A stretch of DNA of 64,000 bases from Fremontodendron californicum (GCA_030761205.1 JAULJL010000033.1:6145501-6209500), one strand, 5' to 3'. Numbered from the stretch's first letter, positions 21,637 through 35,200 are shown. A program made the numbers and translations. Notes: a model not told the origin generated them from the letters alone.

Positions 21637-23500
21637 GTTCAAAACACTAACTCAAGTGTTAATTGGGAAGACAACCCAATTAAAGAAGAAATTGCCAACC
21701 TTCCATATTCAGATTTTTTTTCTCTTTCTTTTCCTTTTCCTTTTATTATTTTTATTGTTTTTATTTATTTTTATGTTTATTTATTAATTATTTGTTTAGT
21801 ATTTTAGGATTAGTTAGCTTGCATGGGTTTGTTTTGTTTTGAGTCTTAGTTGTTCCTATTCTTATGTTATTAGTTCTTTTCTCTTGCACATGATTCTTTC
21901 ATTTGGGTTAATAGACTTACATTGAGGACAATGTAAGAATTAAGTGTGGGAGGAATGATTTAGGATTTCTTTTATTTTTGTCTACTATTTTTTTATGAGT
22001 CTTTATTATTAACTTTTTAGTGTGTTTTAGTTCCTTTTTAATACAATGATGAGATATGAATTGCATAGGTCTAAACTGGTTATTAGTGAGAAGATTTTCA
22101 TGAGAACTAAGCTTGATACTAATTTTTATGAGCCAATGTTGATATGATATGTTGATGGAGAAAGAAGCATGTTTAGACTTGATATTGACTTGTATAATCA
22201 TCCTTGTGAGTTTTTGAGCCTATATGATTGATGCATTATACATATCAATCTAATTTCTTTCTTGAGTGCTCTTATGATTACATGATTCTCTAGAACTTGC
22301 TTTAAACCATTTGAGACTATATTGATACATGTGATAACATGAATATGATAGAGGCATTAGGATTATAACCAGAGCCAAACAGCCATCAATTATTAATGTT
22401 CTAAGAGAACATCCCCACTAGTGAGCCAATTTGAGCCTACATTAAATATGCTGTTCTATTGGTAACCACAACTTACACCTAGCCTAAATATACTTATATC
22501 CTTACCCTTTTTCTAAAGATGGATTATATATTTTGAGACATATTGCAAAAAAAAAGGGATATTTTTAGTTAAAAATTTGGGTTGGAAACAAAAGATAAGT
22601 GTGGGGGAAGAAAAGAAAAGAAAAAGTCAAGAGAAAAAGAAAGGGATCATTGTCAAATACATTCCCATATTAAAAAATAAATAAAAAAATAAAAAAATTC
22701 TTCTCTTGAACTTCTAGTTAAAGTAAAGAAAAAGATGTTACAAAGTTGGTTAGAATGATGCAAAGGCTCAACATGAATATTTAGCCTATGTTATTCTGTG
22801 CTTTATAAGAGTTTTGAGAAGTTTTATTTGTATGATCTTATTATGTCTCTAAACTCTATGAACTCTTTGGAACCTTTGTGATATCTTTATCCTTTTGTTC
22901 TTTAACCACATTATAACCCTTTGGCCCCATTACAACCTTGAATAAAGACCTCTTGATTTATGAAGTTGTATGATCTAAATAGTGGAGAATAGGTGGACAA
23001 GCAAGCATATGGTAGAAGTGTTTTCATGAGATTGATTGAGTGTAAACACTTTACCACTACTTTAAAGAGTGAAAATCAAGAGAGTATCCCATGTGAGAAG
23101 TTGAGATTAAGTTTGAATATGCACTATTTTGATTGAAATATGTTATGTTAATATTGGCTTAACTCAAACTATTTACATTCAAGCAAGATTTTTTTTGAAT
23201 TTCTTTAAGCTATTGATTAGTTTTTAAGACTTGTCCAATGATTATCTCTAATTTATATTGGAAGGATTAGTTATAATTATTATTTTTAGTTTTTCTTATG
23301 TCTTCAATGTTTGTGGGTATCGTTCTAGTAAACCCTCACGAGACTAAACTCGTCCACTAGGGACACCTAGGGGTTTAAAGGCTTGTGTCACATGCTAAGT
23401 GCCACCGTGATTTCCTACGAAAGTGGATTAGATTAGATTTTCTTATTTTATTTTTATTTCGTTTTGCTCGAGGACTAGCAAAAAGCTAAGTGTGGGGGTG
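21637..23500 (+). other. Noncoding 3' region of element C
   Basis: The region starts with a remnant of the post-pol box and then follows the 3' regions of A and D. It holds the same hairpin (21916-21937), internal G-rich motifs (about 21942-21952 and 22597-22610) and a polypurine tract ending at 23500. No gene is seen. Confidence 0.75.
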
Positions 23501-25492
23501 TGATAACTCGTATAATTATATAGTTTTTAGTTATCTTTTATTATTGTTTTGTGTCAAATACGAGTTATTATTGCTTAGTCTAATTGTGTTTATGATTTTT
23601 TATATTTTTATGTAATTTGGTGTTTTTCACGAGTTTCTTTGAGTGATTTCAGATTACTAGGTTAAATCAAGAATTAAGGGCAAATCCAGTTCAGTTCCAG
23701 TTCCGACACCTTTTGCCATATCAGCTATATCTGGAGTTTCACTGAAGCAATAAGGCTGAACGTTTAACAGTGCAAAGTTAAGAGGCATATCTATCTTTTT
23801 CATGCTTTACACTTCTTGAAACGGAGTCGTTTTCCCTAGCGAAATCAACCATCAAGTTGGCTGATGTGCAATGACGTCTGTGCTGACAAGTTTTGGTAAT
23901 TTGACCATATCTTCTGATCCACATCAGCAAATGAGCTGATTCCAACGGCTATGGATCACCGACTGATAGGGGAACATTTTTCTAGAAGACCATTTGATCA
24001 GATCAAGCCTCCAATATTGACAAAATCGACTGATTCCAACGGCTATGGATCACCGACTGATAGGGGAACATTTTTCTAGAAGACCATTTGATCAGATCAA
24101 GCCTCCAATATTGACAAAATCGACCATCAAGCTGGCTGATCAGAATTGTCATACAATATGACGAAAATTGTTAGAAAAATGCACCCACCTATTATACCTA
24201 CCTTTGAAATTTATAAAGCTTGTCTCTTGTCATTTAGCTCTCCAAAATGTGTATAAATAGAGGGCCTTGGATGATTGTAAGGGCATCATATTGTACATAG
24301 GCAGGATATTAGCCATTGTAATAAAATTCTCTAAGTTTTCTTCTTCTTTCTTTTCTCTAGTTTTCTTTTTTTTTTAGAAAGAGCAAGAGGTTGGATAATT
24401 AATATTCTTCTTCTTCTTCTTTCTTTCTTTTATTTTCTTCTTAGATTCTATTTAATTTTATGTTTATAATGCCTATGTTAGGCTAAACTTCTATTTGGTT
24501 AAGGGTGATTTCAAAGCCCTAGACATGTTTTATAATTGATTTTCAGATTCTATCTATCATTAATTTTCTATCAAAGTTGCTTATGTTCTTCTACAAGAAT
24601 TGTTCATGATGTTGTCTTGATTTGTTTAGGTGTACAACTAGATAGATCTTGATAATTATCTATTGCTAGTTTAGGAGTCTTGATCCGTGTAATTGTCTTG
24701 ATTTCCTATTCATAAGTGGCAATTTGTGATTAATGATTATGGTCAAGTTTTCAATAATTGCAAAGTGGAACATAACCTAAGTTGAACAATCCCAGCTTAT
24801 GTGTTTGTTGCTTAGATCAACCTATCTTTCTCATCATAAAGCTGCCATTAAATTGAACTTAGAGAGCTTATTCTAGGTTGTTTAATTTTTAGAGATTAAT
24901 TAGAGAGCTTGTTCTATTTAACGACAAACTAAGGAAAGATTGGGATAACAGAGCTTGTTGTTATCTACGGTTGTTAACTTTGATAGTTGGTTGATATTGA
25001 TAGATCTGAAATTGATTCTTAATGATGTCTAGTGGTGGAGAATGAAACCTTAACCATATTTTTCATATTTGATTCTTCTTACTTACTTATTTTCTTACTT
25101 TTCTAGTTTGCTTATTTTGAAAAGTATATTTATTTTTATTGGCTGGTTATACCGCCTAATTTGTATATTAACTTTGTTTTATTTTTATTGGCTGGTTATA
25201 CCGCCTAATTTAGTATATATATTTTTATTGGCTGGTTATACCGCTTAATTTAGTATATATATTTTTATTGGCTGGTTATACCGCCTTGCATTTTATTCTT
25301 ATTATTTACTTTAGTTTAAATCTGGCTTCAAAAACCCCTTTTCTTTTATTGTTTTCTTTGAACGTAAGTTATAAACTAATAACTCATAGATTAAAACCCA
25401 ATCCCTGAGGACTCGACCCTTGCTAATCATTATACTTACAATTGATCTTTTTAGTGCAAGGTTAAATAAGATACACTCTTTTGGGTGCATCA
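23501..25492 (+). repeat. 3' LTR of element C (1992 bp) with a 94-bp internal duplication
   Basis: Same ends as the 5' LTR; TATAAATAG at 24252-24260. Bases 23936-24029 are repeated at once as 24030-24123. The 5' LTR has one copy, which explains the length difference. Confidence 0.93.
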
Positions 25493-25497
25493 ATGGC

Positions 25498-28400
25498 TTA
25501 AGATTCTTGAACAGCTGTAATTGTGGATAGCTGATTACCTAATCTAAGGGTGATAATTTCACATTTTAAACATCTTGGATTAATAGCCTTTAGATCAAAG
25601 TTGGTTGAAAGAAAAATGACAACATCCTAGCATCTAACAAGCCATTCGGCCACTACAAGGGAGGGGTCTCTCTCTTTCATTTTTCAGCTATTCACTCTCT
25701 ATTGTTGAAAGGCAAAAAGAAAAGTTTGGAAAATAAAAGAAAGTTAGAAGAGAAAAGGCTTGAAATATAGCTTCTAGAGGTTGCTTTAAGCACCATACTC
25801 TTGCACTTTCCTTGATTTTTTATTTTTGATTTGCTGTTTTGATTGCTATTTTGGTGAGTTTCCTTTGATTTTATTCTTTAAAATAAGTGTTTTTAAGTTT
25901 CTCCTTTAAATTCTTCTTTAAACTTTCTTGGAAAAAGCTTTGAGAAATTTCTTTTCTTTTGTTTTTGGGTTGGCCGAATGGCCTATTGTTTGGTATAGTT
26001 GCTGTTTTGCTTCTTTATTTCATGTTACTAATGATATTTAACAATTTTTGATGCTTTAAATCTTCTTCAAATACATAAACATGAAGCTTGTTTTAATTTG
26101 GTTGCTTGCTTGTTTTCATTTTTGAGTTTATTATCTTGTTATCATGTTTATTTTACTTGTCTTGCATTTTTTATTTTCTGTTTTCAAAATGTTTAAGTTT
26201 GTTTATGTTTTACATTTTGTTAATCCATGTGTTTGTGAAAATGCCTATTGGTTTTCATGCCTTTACTTTATATTTGCATGATTTGAGTATTATTCTTTAG
26301 TTATGCATGTTATTGTGTTAAGTGTTTGTGAAAATGCCATGCTCATTTTTATGGGACCATTCGACCACCCCTCATATTGTTTGCTTTGTATGTGCGTTTT
26401 CATCATGCTAGTTGATAGGTTTGCATTTTTATGATATTTGGTTGTGTATTTTGTTTAAGCATGCTATATGTTTGTGTTATTGCCATGCATTCTTTAGGTT
26501 TAGGTTTGGCTTGCTTTTCCATGCATATTCATGCATTTTAGACCTAGGTTGCATTAAATGTCATGCAAGTTCATTTAGGTCTAGGTCATTTTATTGATGC
26601 CATGCATTTTTAATGTCATTTAGGTTTTAAATAATGCATTTCATGCATCATATTTGCTGTATTTTCATGCATTTCACGTCATTGCACATGATTTATGACT
26701 TAGACCAATCAATGGTTAAAAGTCATGCTCATTTTGAGCATACTTGTGGAAAATTAAAGAGTTTTCAAATTGATTATTCTACCTTTGTCAATTTTTGCCT
26801 AACTTTTCAAAAGTGTTAGCTATTGTTTGTGAGTCCTTAAGAGAGTCTTTAACATTTTTACTTTGATTTTTAAATGATTTTATCAAAGGCAAAAAAAAGG
26901 GTGTTGGCAAAATAGTTTTTTTCACCTAGTACTCGTACTTTCCTATTTTTTTGCGCAGTCATCTTTAATCAAAAAATTAAGCCGATTTTTTACCATGTAG
27001 TTTTACATGTCTTGGGTCTCCAGTATTATTTTAGATTTTTTTTGAATTTTTAAAAATAGGTTAAAAAATCATACTTTAAAACTAGACAGTAGAGGCAGAA
27101 TTGAATTTGAAGGAAAATCATTTTTCTGTTTTGGTTATGTTACTTAGAGGGGCCTGATTAGAAAGTTTAGCTACTGACTCAGGCTAGTTTCTAAGCCTTT
27201 TTAAACTCTAAAATTGATTTTTTAAATCTCAGGTTAAGGGTGGTCAATTCCGGGATTTTAAACTTAGGAAATTAGAGCCTTTTAAAAGGGGTTTAGCTAA
27301 GTTTTTATTTTTAATCTAAGCTTTTCAAAATTGTTTTCAAACAATCACAAAATATTTTGGTTTTAGAATAATTAATTTGATATATTTTCCTAAGTTAGTC
27401 GGATATCTTTTTAGATATACGGATTTTCTTAATTAAAGGGAAACATACATTGTCATGCATTGCATTTTTCATATTCATGCATACTATATAATATGTGATT
27501 TTTGCTATGTTAATTTTCATGATGGTGTTATTGTCTTTGATTTAAATTTTTGATATTATATTAATTGTTATATGATTTTGAATATTACATGCTATCCTAT
27601 GTTTTTTATTTAGTTATTTATTTTTTTCGCATTATTTAGTATATATTATGTTCATGCATTATTATTTTATTTTTATTTTCATGCATATTACATGATAGCA
27701 TTATTTTATGTTTCATGTCATTTCATATCATTTAGATTATATGCCATATCATTTATATTTTCCATGTCATTTAAATCATTTTTTTTTCATTTAGAATATA
27801 TCATGGGACTTAGAATATTTCATTTCATATAGAATATATTATGTTACTTAGGTCATTTCATTTCATTTAGAATATATTATATGACTTAGGATATTTTATT
27901 TCATATAGAATATATCATGTTACCTAGGTTATTTCATTTCATTTAGAATATATCATATGACTTAGGATATTTCATTTCATTTAGAATATGCTATGACTTT
28001 AAATTATATCATACCATTTAGGTTGCATTATATTATCTAGATTTTGCTATGTCATTTTATTTATGTCATACATATTCATATTCATATTTTTTTTTAATGT
28101 TTTGAAAAAGGTAATGATTTTCAATAAAATAAAGATATTCTCGAGTTAAAATAATTCATGAGTTCTCTGCCGGGTTTGCTAGGGAGGATATTATCAATTA
28201 TCATTAATAACAGAATATCTTCTTTAAAATAAGAATAATTCGAAAAGTTTTTCAAACTAATAAAAGATTTTATATTTTGCCACGTTTGTTGGGGAAAATA
28301 GGAAAATTTTGAATTAATAAATTCCGGATCATTTTCAATTAAAAATGAAATTATTTTTCTTAAAATTGGGAATTAACTTGAAATACTAAATTTAAAACCG

Positions 28401-28782
28401 ACTTTTTTACCGAGACTTGAGATAACACACGATTAATAAGGTACCATTTCATACGGACGTTGTGGGGGTGCTAATCATTCCCAACACGTAACCGAGTCCC
28501 GAACCCGCTTATTTGATTTCTCTAATTTAAAACACAAACTTGAAATTAGTTTTAAAAATATTTTAATGAATTTTAAAATGTTTTATAAAACCAGTTTTAA
28601 TAGGTGACCGATCACACCTAGCTAAAAAAGATTGGTGGCGACTCCATGTCTTTTTCAAAGTCATTTTCAAAACCTTCATTTTTCAAAAGGAATTAAGTCG
28701 ACTTTTTCTCGATTTTTTTTTATATCACGCTTAAAGAATATAAAGTCTTGCGACGAGATTTGTTATTTTTTAGGTTGCGACA
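25498..28782 (+). repeat. 3' LTR of element E, right part
   Basis: T-rich sequence continues the LTR interrupted by C. It holds a degenerate array of about 55-base units with TTTAGAATATATCATG-like words (about 27720-28000). The conserved Tat/Ogre stretch from about 28420 (GGTACCATTTCATACGGACG, later GGTGGCGACTCC at 28634-28645) follows, and the LTR ends at GGTTGCGACA. Including the left part, the LTR is about 4.76 kb. The small reading frames here are chance products of low-complexity DNA. Confidence 0.65.
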
Positions 28783-29346
28783 AAAATAAATCTAAAACTG
28801 ATTTTTTACCGGTTCAATCAATTTTTTTGTTAATTCGTTAAAAGAACGGTTCTCTGTTTTTCATCGAACCGAACAAACCTTTTGATTCCCAATTAAATCA
28901 AACCAAAATCAACCGGTTCGATTCGGTTTTTTATCACTACTATAGAGTCAAAGGCTTTTGTAGATTGGGTTCATTAAGCATTTTCACTAGGTTCGTTAAT
29001 TTTATAGCAATGTTACTTGTCTTTCCATTTCTTCCCAACAATTTGCCTTAACTGACATGACAATAATTTATTACATAAAATTAAAGCAATTTATACATGA
29101 GCCTAATAATTCATAAACATGATATTTTTAAAGTGATTAATAAATTATTACCACATCAGGTGAGCAGCCTAAATAATTAGTAGAAAAATGGTAGGAGAAA
29201 TAACCATCTCCTTAATTGTATGAAATCATGACTATCTTCATAAAATTTTGTTTTCTCATTTGGTAAATTGAGATTTACCAAATGTATAGTTGAAAGTTTG
29301 AATTCTCTTGTTGGAATTACTTATCAAGTTGGGAAGGTGTCCAATG
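28783..29346. other. Intergenic DNA right of element E
   Basis: AT-rich; I see no gene or recognisable repeat apart from the 8-bp target site of the MITE that follows. Confidence 0.5.
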
Positions 29347-29790
29347 TAGGGGTATAATCGAGCTGAGCCGAGCCGAGCTCAAGCTGTAAAAAACTCAAGC
29401 TCGACTCGAAACTCGGCTCCAGTTCGATCGAGTTTTACTTTTAAAACTCGAGTTTGATTCGAGATAAAAATCGAACTGTTCGAGTTCGCTCGATTAAGCT
29501 TGTTTATCTAGTTAAAAATAAGCTTGATTCCCATGCTCGACTTCACACTCTATTATTTGTGCTCGAGCTTGAGTTCAATTTGAATTAAAAAAATTTAATA
29601 CTAAATAAAAATAAAATATATATATATTAAAAATAAAAAAGTTCGATTAAGCTCGCGAGCTACTCGAATCAAGCATTAAAATACTCGAATTCGTCTTGCT
29701 CGAGCTTGAGCTCGACTCGACAATGACCGAGCCGAGTTCGAATTTTTTTCGAACCGAACCAAGAGCACAGGTATCTCGTTTACACCCCTA
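29347..29790. mobile_element. hAT-type MITE, 444 bp
   Basis: Terminal inverted repeats of 16 bp, TAGGGGTATAATCGAG and CTCGTTTACACCCCTA, match with two mismatches. They are flanked by the 8-bp direct repeat GTCCAATG (29339-29346 and 29791-29798). The interior is full of GAGCTCGAG-type words and has no coding frame. Confidence 0.9.
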
Positions 29791-30284
29791 GTCCAATGCC
29801 GCTTCCTATACTTATCCAAATACTCACACCTATATGCTAGAAAGCAGTTCAAGCTTAGACAGCAGTTAAAGCTTCTCTTACAATCTACTAAGAAATTTGT
29901 TTAAAGCACTAGGGACGAGACTTATGCAGGGATTTAAATAACGATGCAATAGTGATGTAGCGATTGTTTTAACTATAGAGATTGTTTCTTTAGTATTTCT
30001 CAAATTTATTCCCTATATAATTTGTTAATTATATAGGGAATAAATTAGATGACCGAAACAAAAAATCTAAAAATATAAGGGACCAAAAAAGCACTATCAC
30101 TGTACCAAGAGAGGTTCATCTCTACACTTTGTTATCACTATCAGTGTACCATGCAACCAACTGATTGATTTTCCTTAAAAGAGACATGATTGTTTGTGCT
30201 AAAACATGCAACCAACTGATTTAGGTTTCTTAAACCAGCGATGAAATCAAGAAAAATATTTGTTGAATAACTTCTTTATCGAGC
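29791..30284. other. Intergenic DNA 3' of the receptor kinase, with a perfect hairpin
   Basis: No gene is seen. Bases 30003-30022 and 30027-30046 form a perfect 20-bp inverted repeat around a 4-base loop (AATTTATTCCCTATATAATT on the left arm). The rest is AT-rich. Confidence 0.7.
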
Positions 30285-30640
30285 CTATTCAACCCCTTTC
30301 AAGAAATTGATTTTGATCTTCTTCAGCTTCACAACAACTTCTTTCATGCTAATCCTCTCCTCTGGTAACTCCGTCGAACATTCCCCAGCTAATTGCAAAA
30401 CAGACATTGCACAATTCTTTGCCACCGAGCATTCTCTCGCGTCATTATTATTACTTATCAAATTAGAATCTATGACTTGAAGCACAGCAGATGGTAAAGA
30501 CTGTTTCACCCAATACTTCAAGCTCATTTCTCCCGAAAACATTTCGTCTGTAGGTTTCTTTCTTGTGAAGGTTTCCATTAGAAGAATAACAAAGCTGAAC
30601 ACGTCGCCGCGTATAGAAACTATTCCATCAGCTCCATATT
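30285..30640 (-). pseudogene. Receptor kinase exon 5: kinase C-lobe
   Basis: The exon starts after ATGCAAG, completing APEYGADGIVSIRGDVFSF, then LLMETFTRKKPTDEMF and the end at KINFLKGVE. The intron at the APE motif (30641-31044) is the usual single kinase intron of subfamily XII. Confidence 0.87.
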
Positions 30641-31044
30641 CTTGCATGTAAAAGTAATCCCATCAACAAAGTATACATTGATCGATGTTGCATGATATAA
30701 ATGCTTAGAACTAATTTATTATCTACCAAAGGACTACCTGAATAAACATCCTTGTTCTTATGCACGTACTTTGTCCTAGTTTGGCTTTTGATAGTCAATT
30801 TTTTAAATTTAACTTCATTTTATTTTAAATATATTATCGATTAAAATATGAAAAATTACTTTCCAAAACCTTAAATGGCGAGGTTTTGAAATGTGTATCT
30901 ATAAAATTTAATTTAATAAAATATTTAAAAATATAAACGATCAAAGTTTGAAAAAGTTTGATTACGAAAAGTAGAATTCAAACATTATTAATGAGATAAA
31001 AGGGAGTACATTTTATCGAGAAGTATAGAAATAAGAAGCGTCAC

Positions 31045-31645
31045 CTGGTGCCATGTAGCCGATGGTTGCCAATGTCATGGTTTGTATCACTGAATCATCT
31101 TTACCTAGGAGTTTTGCAATGCCAAAATCACCCAAATGTGCAGACATATCTGTATCTAGCAAGATATTGCTGGGCTTTAAATCACAATGGACCACAGGTG
31201 TTGCATGACCTTGATGGAGATATTCTAACGCAGATGCAACATCTATCATTATGTTCAACCTTTGCAAGATATCTAGAAAATGATTGTGAGAATACAACCA
31301 CTTTTCAAGACTCCCGTTCGGCATGAACTGAAGCACCAAGGCTTTAAAATCAATATTATTGCAACAACTACTAATGATTTTAACCAAATTTTTGTGGCGA
31401 ATGTTTCGAAACACCTCACACTCAACATCAAAGCTCTTAAAGGCTCCTTCAAACTCCATATTAAAGACCTTTACTGCAATCATCATTCCATCTGAGAGAG
31501 TACCATTGTATAGTGAGCCAAAACTACCAATACCAAGCAAATTGCTTTCACAAAATCCATCTGTAGCTTGTTGAAGCTCTTGATATGAAATTCTCCTCCA
31601 TGTTGCTAAAGGTAAAATATTTCCTTCAGTTGGCAAGCTTGCTTT
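31045..31645 (-). pseudogene. Receptor kinase exon 4, second part: juxtamembrane and kinase N-lobe to activation loop
   Basis: The frame resumes after the transposon with KASLPTEGNILPLATWRRIS. It has the Gly-loop GIGSFGSLYNG, the ATP lysine in IAVKVF, the catalytic loop VVHCDLKPSN with Cys in place of Arg (non-RD, typical of immune receptors), DFGIAK and TIGYMAP. It ends at CCAG|GTGACG. The kinase residues themselves are intact. Confidence 0.87.
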
Positions 31646-31665
31646 CACTACAAACAAATTGCCAT

Positions 31666-32300
31666 ATAGTGACGGTCCAAAAAGCGTTGGTAAAACTCCA
31701 AAATCCGTCGCTAAAAGTCCTAAAACTCTATACCGACGGTCAAAATGACTATTCCGACAAAAAATTAAGCGACGGTAAAATCCTCGTCGGTATAGACCTA
31801 TACCGACGGAAAAGGTGACCGTCGGAATAGGATGTATAACCTATACCGACGGTTTTAAGCGTCACTAATGTTACTACCGTCAATATAGCCTATGTTGGGG
31901 TAGCCCCTTTTGCTTTTACCTATACCGACAGATTTTGTATCCGTCGGTATAGATATCGCATCTATACTGACGGCTTTTGTAGCAGTAGGTATAGATACCG
32001 TATCTATACCGACGGATTTTGTAGTCGTAGGTATAGATACCGTATCTATACCGACGGATTTTGTATCCGTCGGTATAGATATCGTATCTATACCGACGGA
32101 TTTTGTATCCGTCGGTATAGATACCATTGATATACATATACCGACGGTTTTTTTTTGCGTCCGTCGGTATAGATTAAAATGTAAAATATACAATTATCCT
32201 ATAGCAACAGTTTGTTGTAAATTTACTGACGGTTTACTCCATCAGTATACTATACATTTTTTGTTGTTATATGAACTGTCAGTATAGAGGTCAGAGCGTC
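31666..32300. repeat. Subterminal CCGTCGGTATAG array, left end of the CACTA element
   Basis: About 20 direct and inverted copies of an ACCGACGG / CCGTCGGTATAG word. In CACTA elements such repeats bind the transposase. They create long chance frames on both strands (such as 31855-32193), which I do not treat as genes. Confidence 0.88.
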
Positions 32301-34080
32301 GGTAAAAATAAAATTTTTTCATATCTTCAATTACTAATATTGATATATTTATAATTTAATCCAAGATATTTCATATAAAAAACCATTATAAGAAAGTACA
32401 AAATATTTCATAATATTAAAAATAAAATTACAAATAAATTGTCTTAATTATATAACTTTTACAAGCTAAAGTCATAAAACAGTCTTAAAATTGAAAATTA
32501 GCAATCCAAACACAAAGTAAATAAGCAATCCAAATACATAAAGTGAAATAAGCAATCCAAATCTCATGAATATTCCTATGGAGCACCATCTGCATAAAAT
32601 TGACAAATATTATACAATTAAAAGCAATTAAGTAATGAAGTCAATATAGAAGAATAAAATAATCCATAAAGGCGCATGTTAGTTAAACATAACACAATCA
32701 GATTAATTCAAGAAAAGACCATATGAGACTCCCAATGTATGCTAAGTCTGGAACAAACTCATATCTTTCTCGACATTTCAAGTTCCATAATCCTACCACA
32801 ATCAAGCAATTCCTAGACATTTCAAGTTCTACAATTCTACCAAAATCAAGCAACATGCCTTACCTAGATATGTGAAAGATGATCTACATTTCAAGTGTGA
32901 ACAACATATCAGACCTTATATCTAAGACTAAGCTTTTTGTTGAGGAAATGAAGTAATTATCATTGAATCACACAGAGGTATTTATGTAGCCAAGAAAAAG
33001 CATAGATGGTAGACAAATGGTCGAGGATTATCTGATGTTAGCATGTTTTTGTCATATTGAATTATGGATACAACTAGGCGTGTTAATTATGTTCAGACAG
33101 TTATAAGCCATATACTCATGATGGCTATGATTAGCAATGAGGCCAAGGTAACAGCACCTGTACCATATTCTTCCATTGCACACAAAAATAGCAAAAAACT
33201 TATGATTCAAGGTTTTATATTTTCACGAGTAGATTACTCTTTTATTGGTAGAGAAAATACCGTAATGTTCAACGCCTTGCGAAGCTTCCTTCTAACACAG
33301 CAAGTGTAGCAACAGCATGACAATATCAATGAATACGCCATTAATTCGTTGCATGCTTCTGCAGAAGCTGCAGAAAGTTGGTGTGTAAGCTTCGAAACAA
33401 TACCAAAACCAAAAACAGAATTTTAAAGGTGTTGCAGTTGATATAAGACTTTCAAGTAGCAAGCCTACAAGGGAGAAGGTAATTTCCTTTCCGAAGGAAA
33501 GCTAATTCTCATAATCGCTTATGCATGAGTACTAAGCAATATAGAAACCTATGTTACTCCAACTCTTTATTTTCCTTAAAGTATCCATATCCCAGTGTCC
33601 AACACATATTCGGACATAAATATGAGGATACGATCCTCCAAATATATGAAAAACTTTTAAAAAAAATTGAACATACCCATGTTGGACACATACCCGTATC
33701 TGACATTCACCTCGAATCCGAGTAACATAGATAGAAACACAGATACATGCATATTTTAGTAAAAATACATAATCATTATAGATTAAATTCTTGCACAAAT
33801 GAAAATAAAGGAATCTACAAAAATAAAGATCAGACAGATTATCACCCAAGCTACATGAAATAATTAAGTAATTAAAATATAATTAAGAAATACTTACACA
33901 TATGCCTGTTTGTTGCAACAGTAGCAACCTTTGAAAATGTACCACAAAGATAGAAGAATGTCTTTATACCTGCAATGAAAAAAGGTGGTTTAGGAGACCA
34001 TATAAAGATGCATCTTTATATGTTAGTACCTTGTGTCCAAATAGATCCCTAATGTTATCCACAAGTGTCAGGAAAGCATG
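32301..34080. other. CACTA interior without identified gene
   Basis: AT-rich. The frames at 33064-33309 and 33532-33849 show no family features. Part may be intron sequence taken along with the FCA fragment. Confidence 0.45.
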
Positions 34081-34741
34081 CCCTTATTTACCACTTTTAC
34101 TGACATGCCCTGTGAATTCTGCTGCAATGTCATATTTTGATTTGAAGGTTGCATCAGCTGCAATTGTTGCTGCAGCTGAGATGATTGTAAGTTTGCTTGC
34201 AGAGTTTGTGTTTGCTGAGACAACATCTAAGCTAGCTGAGAAGGGGATTGCTGAAGTGGTTGAAGCAGTTGCAGCTGGATAGGAATAGGCAACTGTTGTT
34301 GATTTGCAGTAGTAGGCACAGAACTGGGTTGTAAATTGGGTGGTAAGTTGACACTCAAAGGGTTTTGTAGCACTGCAGCAGATGAAGCATTCTGCTGAAC
34401 CTGAGGCCGAGAAGCAGGCAACTGGCTGCGAGTATGACTCAAACCAACGAAATGTTGTGAGGGAAGAGCTTGACTGAAGGGTGTATGAGTAGCAGGAAGG
34501 TGAACTTGTAGCTGATCAACATGCGCAATTTGTGTCTGCGAGTATGACACAGGTGCTAGAGGGTGTAGTTGAAAGGAAGGAGGTAGATGCTGAGGTGATT
34601 GAAGAGGCTTCAATCTGGAATATGAAGACTACGAAAGCATCAAAATACATACAATTTTCACAAACCTGTAGTGAAGTAGACGAAGATGAAACTGCAAGGC
34701 CAGGAAGAGAACCCTCTGAAGGGCCAGCAAAAGGACCACCC
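34081..34741 (-). pseudogene. FCA (fragment): Captured FCA fragment: Gln/Pro-rich exons
   Basis: FCA is an RNA-binding regulator of flowering time. Minus strand 34741-34670 encodes GGPFAGPSEGSLPGLAVSSS between TAG and GTTTGT splice signals. From about 34625 down the frame continues with PLQSPQHLPPSFQLHP and QPLQQSPSQLA, then MLSQQTQTLQANLQSSQLQQ to about 34090. A TAG replaces Gln between QLA and MLS. The WW domain of FCA is not present. Identification rests on recalled resemblance to plant FCA proteins. Confidence 0.75.
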
Positions 34742-35200
34742 TAGTGTTTTCACAAGCATAGTAAGCAAGAGTTTGCATGTAAAATAAAATTATAAATAAG
34801 AACATTTCCACACAACATGAAGTTGATAACTGAAAACCTTACAAAAGGCCTATAAAAATGAAGAAAAGTATGACCACCAATTCATAGCTTTCAGGTTCCA
34901 ATTGACAGAGTACCCAAATGACAGTTAATATAATTAGGTTATATACACTTTTTATTAAAGAACCTTTGCTTTGATTGAAAGGAAAAACAAATTTGCCAGC
35001 TTAACCATAAAAATAAAAATTTAGAAATCAACCCTAAAAATAGTTTCTTACAGTCAACAGGTATACTGTTAAAAGTACAACAATGACTTAAAGTTTCCAT
35101 CCACAAAATATGTTACCACTTGCCATCAAAGAAGAATATTGTTGATTAACACAGTTTCATTGTAAAAATTAACAATGTGCCATACAACAAGTATTCTTAC

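Larger units (their letters stand above)
18640..25497 (+). mobile_element. Element C: complete non-autonomous Athila-type element with target duplication
   Basis: The 5' LTR is 18645-20541, the primer site 20548-20564, the gag remnant 20698-21636, the noncoding 3' region to 23500, and the 3' LTR 23501-25492. The 5-bp target duplication ATGGC flanks it (18640-18644 and 25493-25497). The LTRs differ at only about 15 positions by eye apart from a 94-bp duplication, so the insertion is recent. Pol, the Cys-cluster frame and LOG are all absent, so it would need proteins from another element to move. Confidence 0.93.
13850..28782 (+). mobile_element. Element E: 3' part of a Tat/Ogre-type Ty3/gypsy retrotransposon, split by element C
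   Basis: The visible parts are a long noncoding 3' region (13850-17152), a polypurine tract (17153-17165) and an LTR that begins TGTAGACACC and ends GGTTGCGACA (17166-18644 plus 25498-28782). Near the end of the LTR is the GGTGGCGACTCC box common in Tat/Ogre LTRs. Its pol is not in the window. Element B's LTR starts at the left edge, so E presumably continues left of B and A. Confidence 0.7.

Noticed and set aside
26106..26819. Small hydrophobic frames in the T-rich LTR of element E
   Set aside because: Chance frames of T-rich low-complexity DNA.
28634..28645. GGTGGCGACTCC as a primer-binding site
   Set aside because: It lies inside the Tat/Ogre LTR before the GTTGCGACA end; such an internal copy is common and no leader or gag follows.
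31855..32287. Frames with repeated SVGIDTVSIPTD words on both strands
   Set aside because: Products of the CACTA subterminal repeat array.
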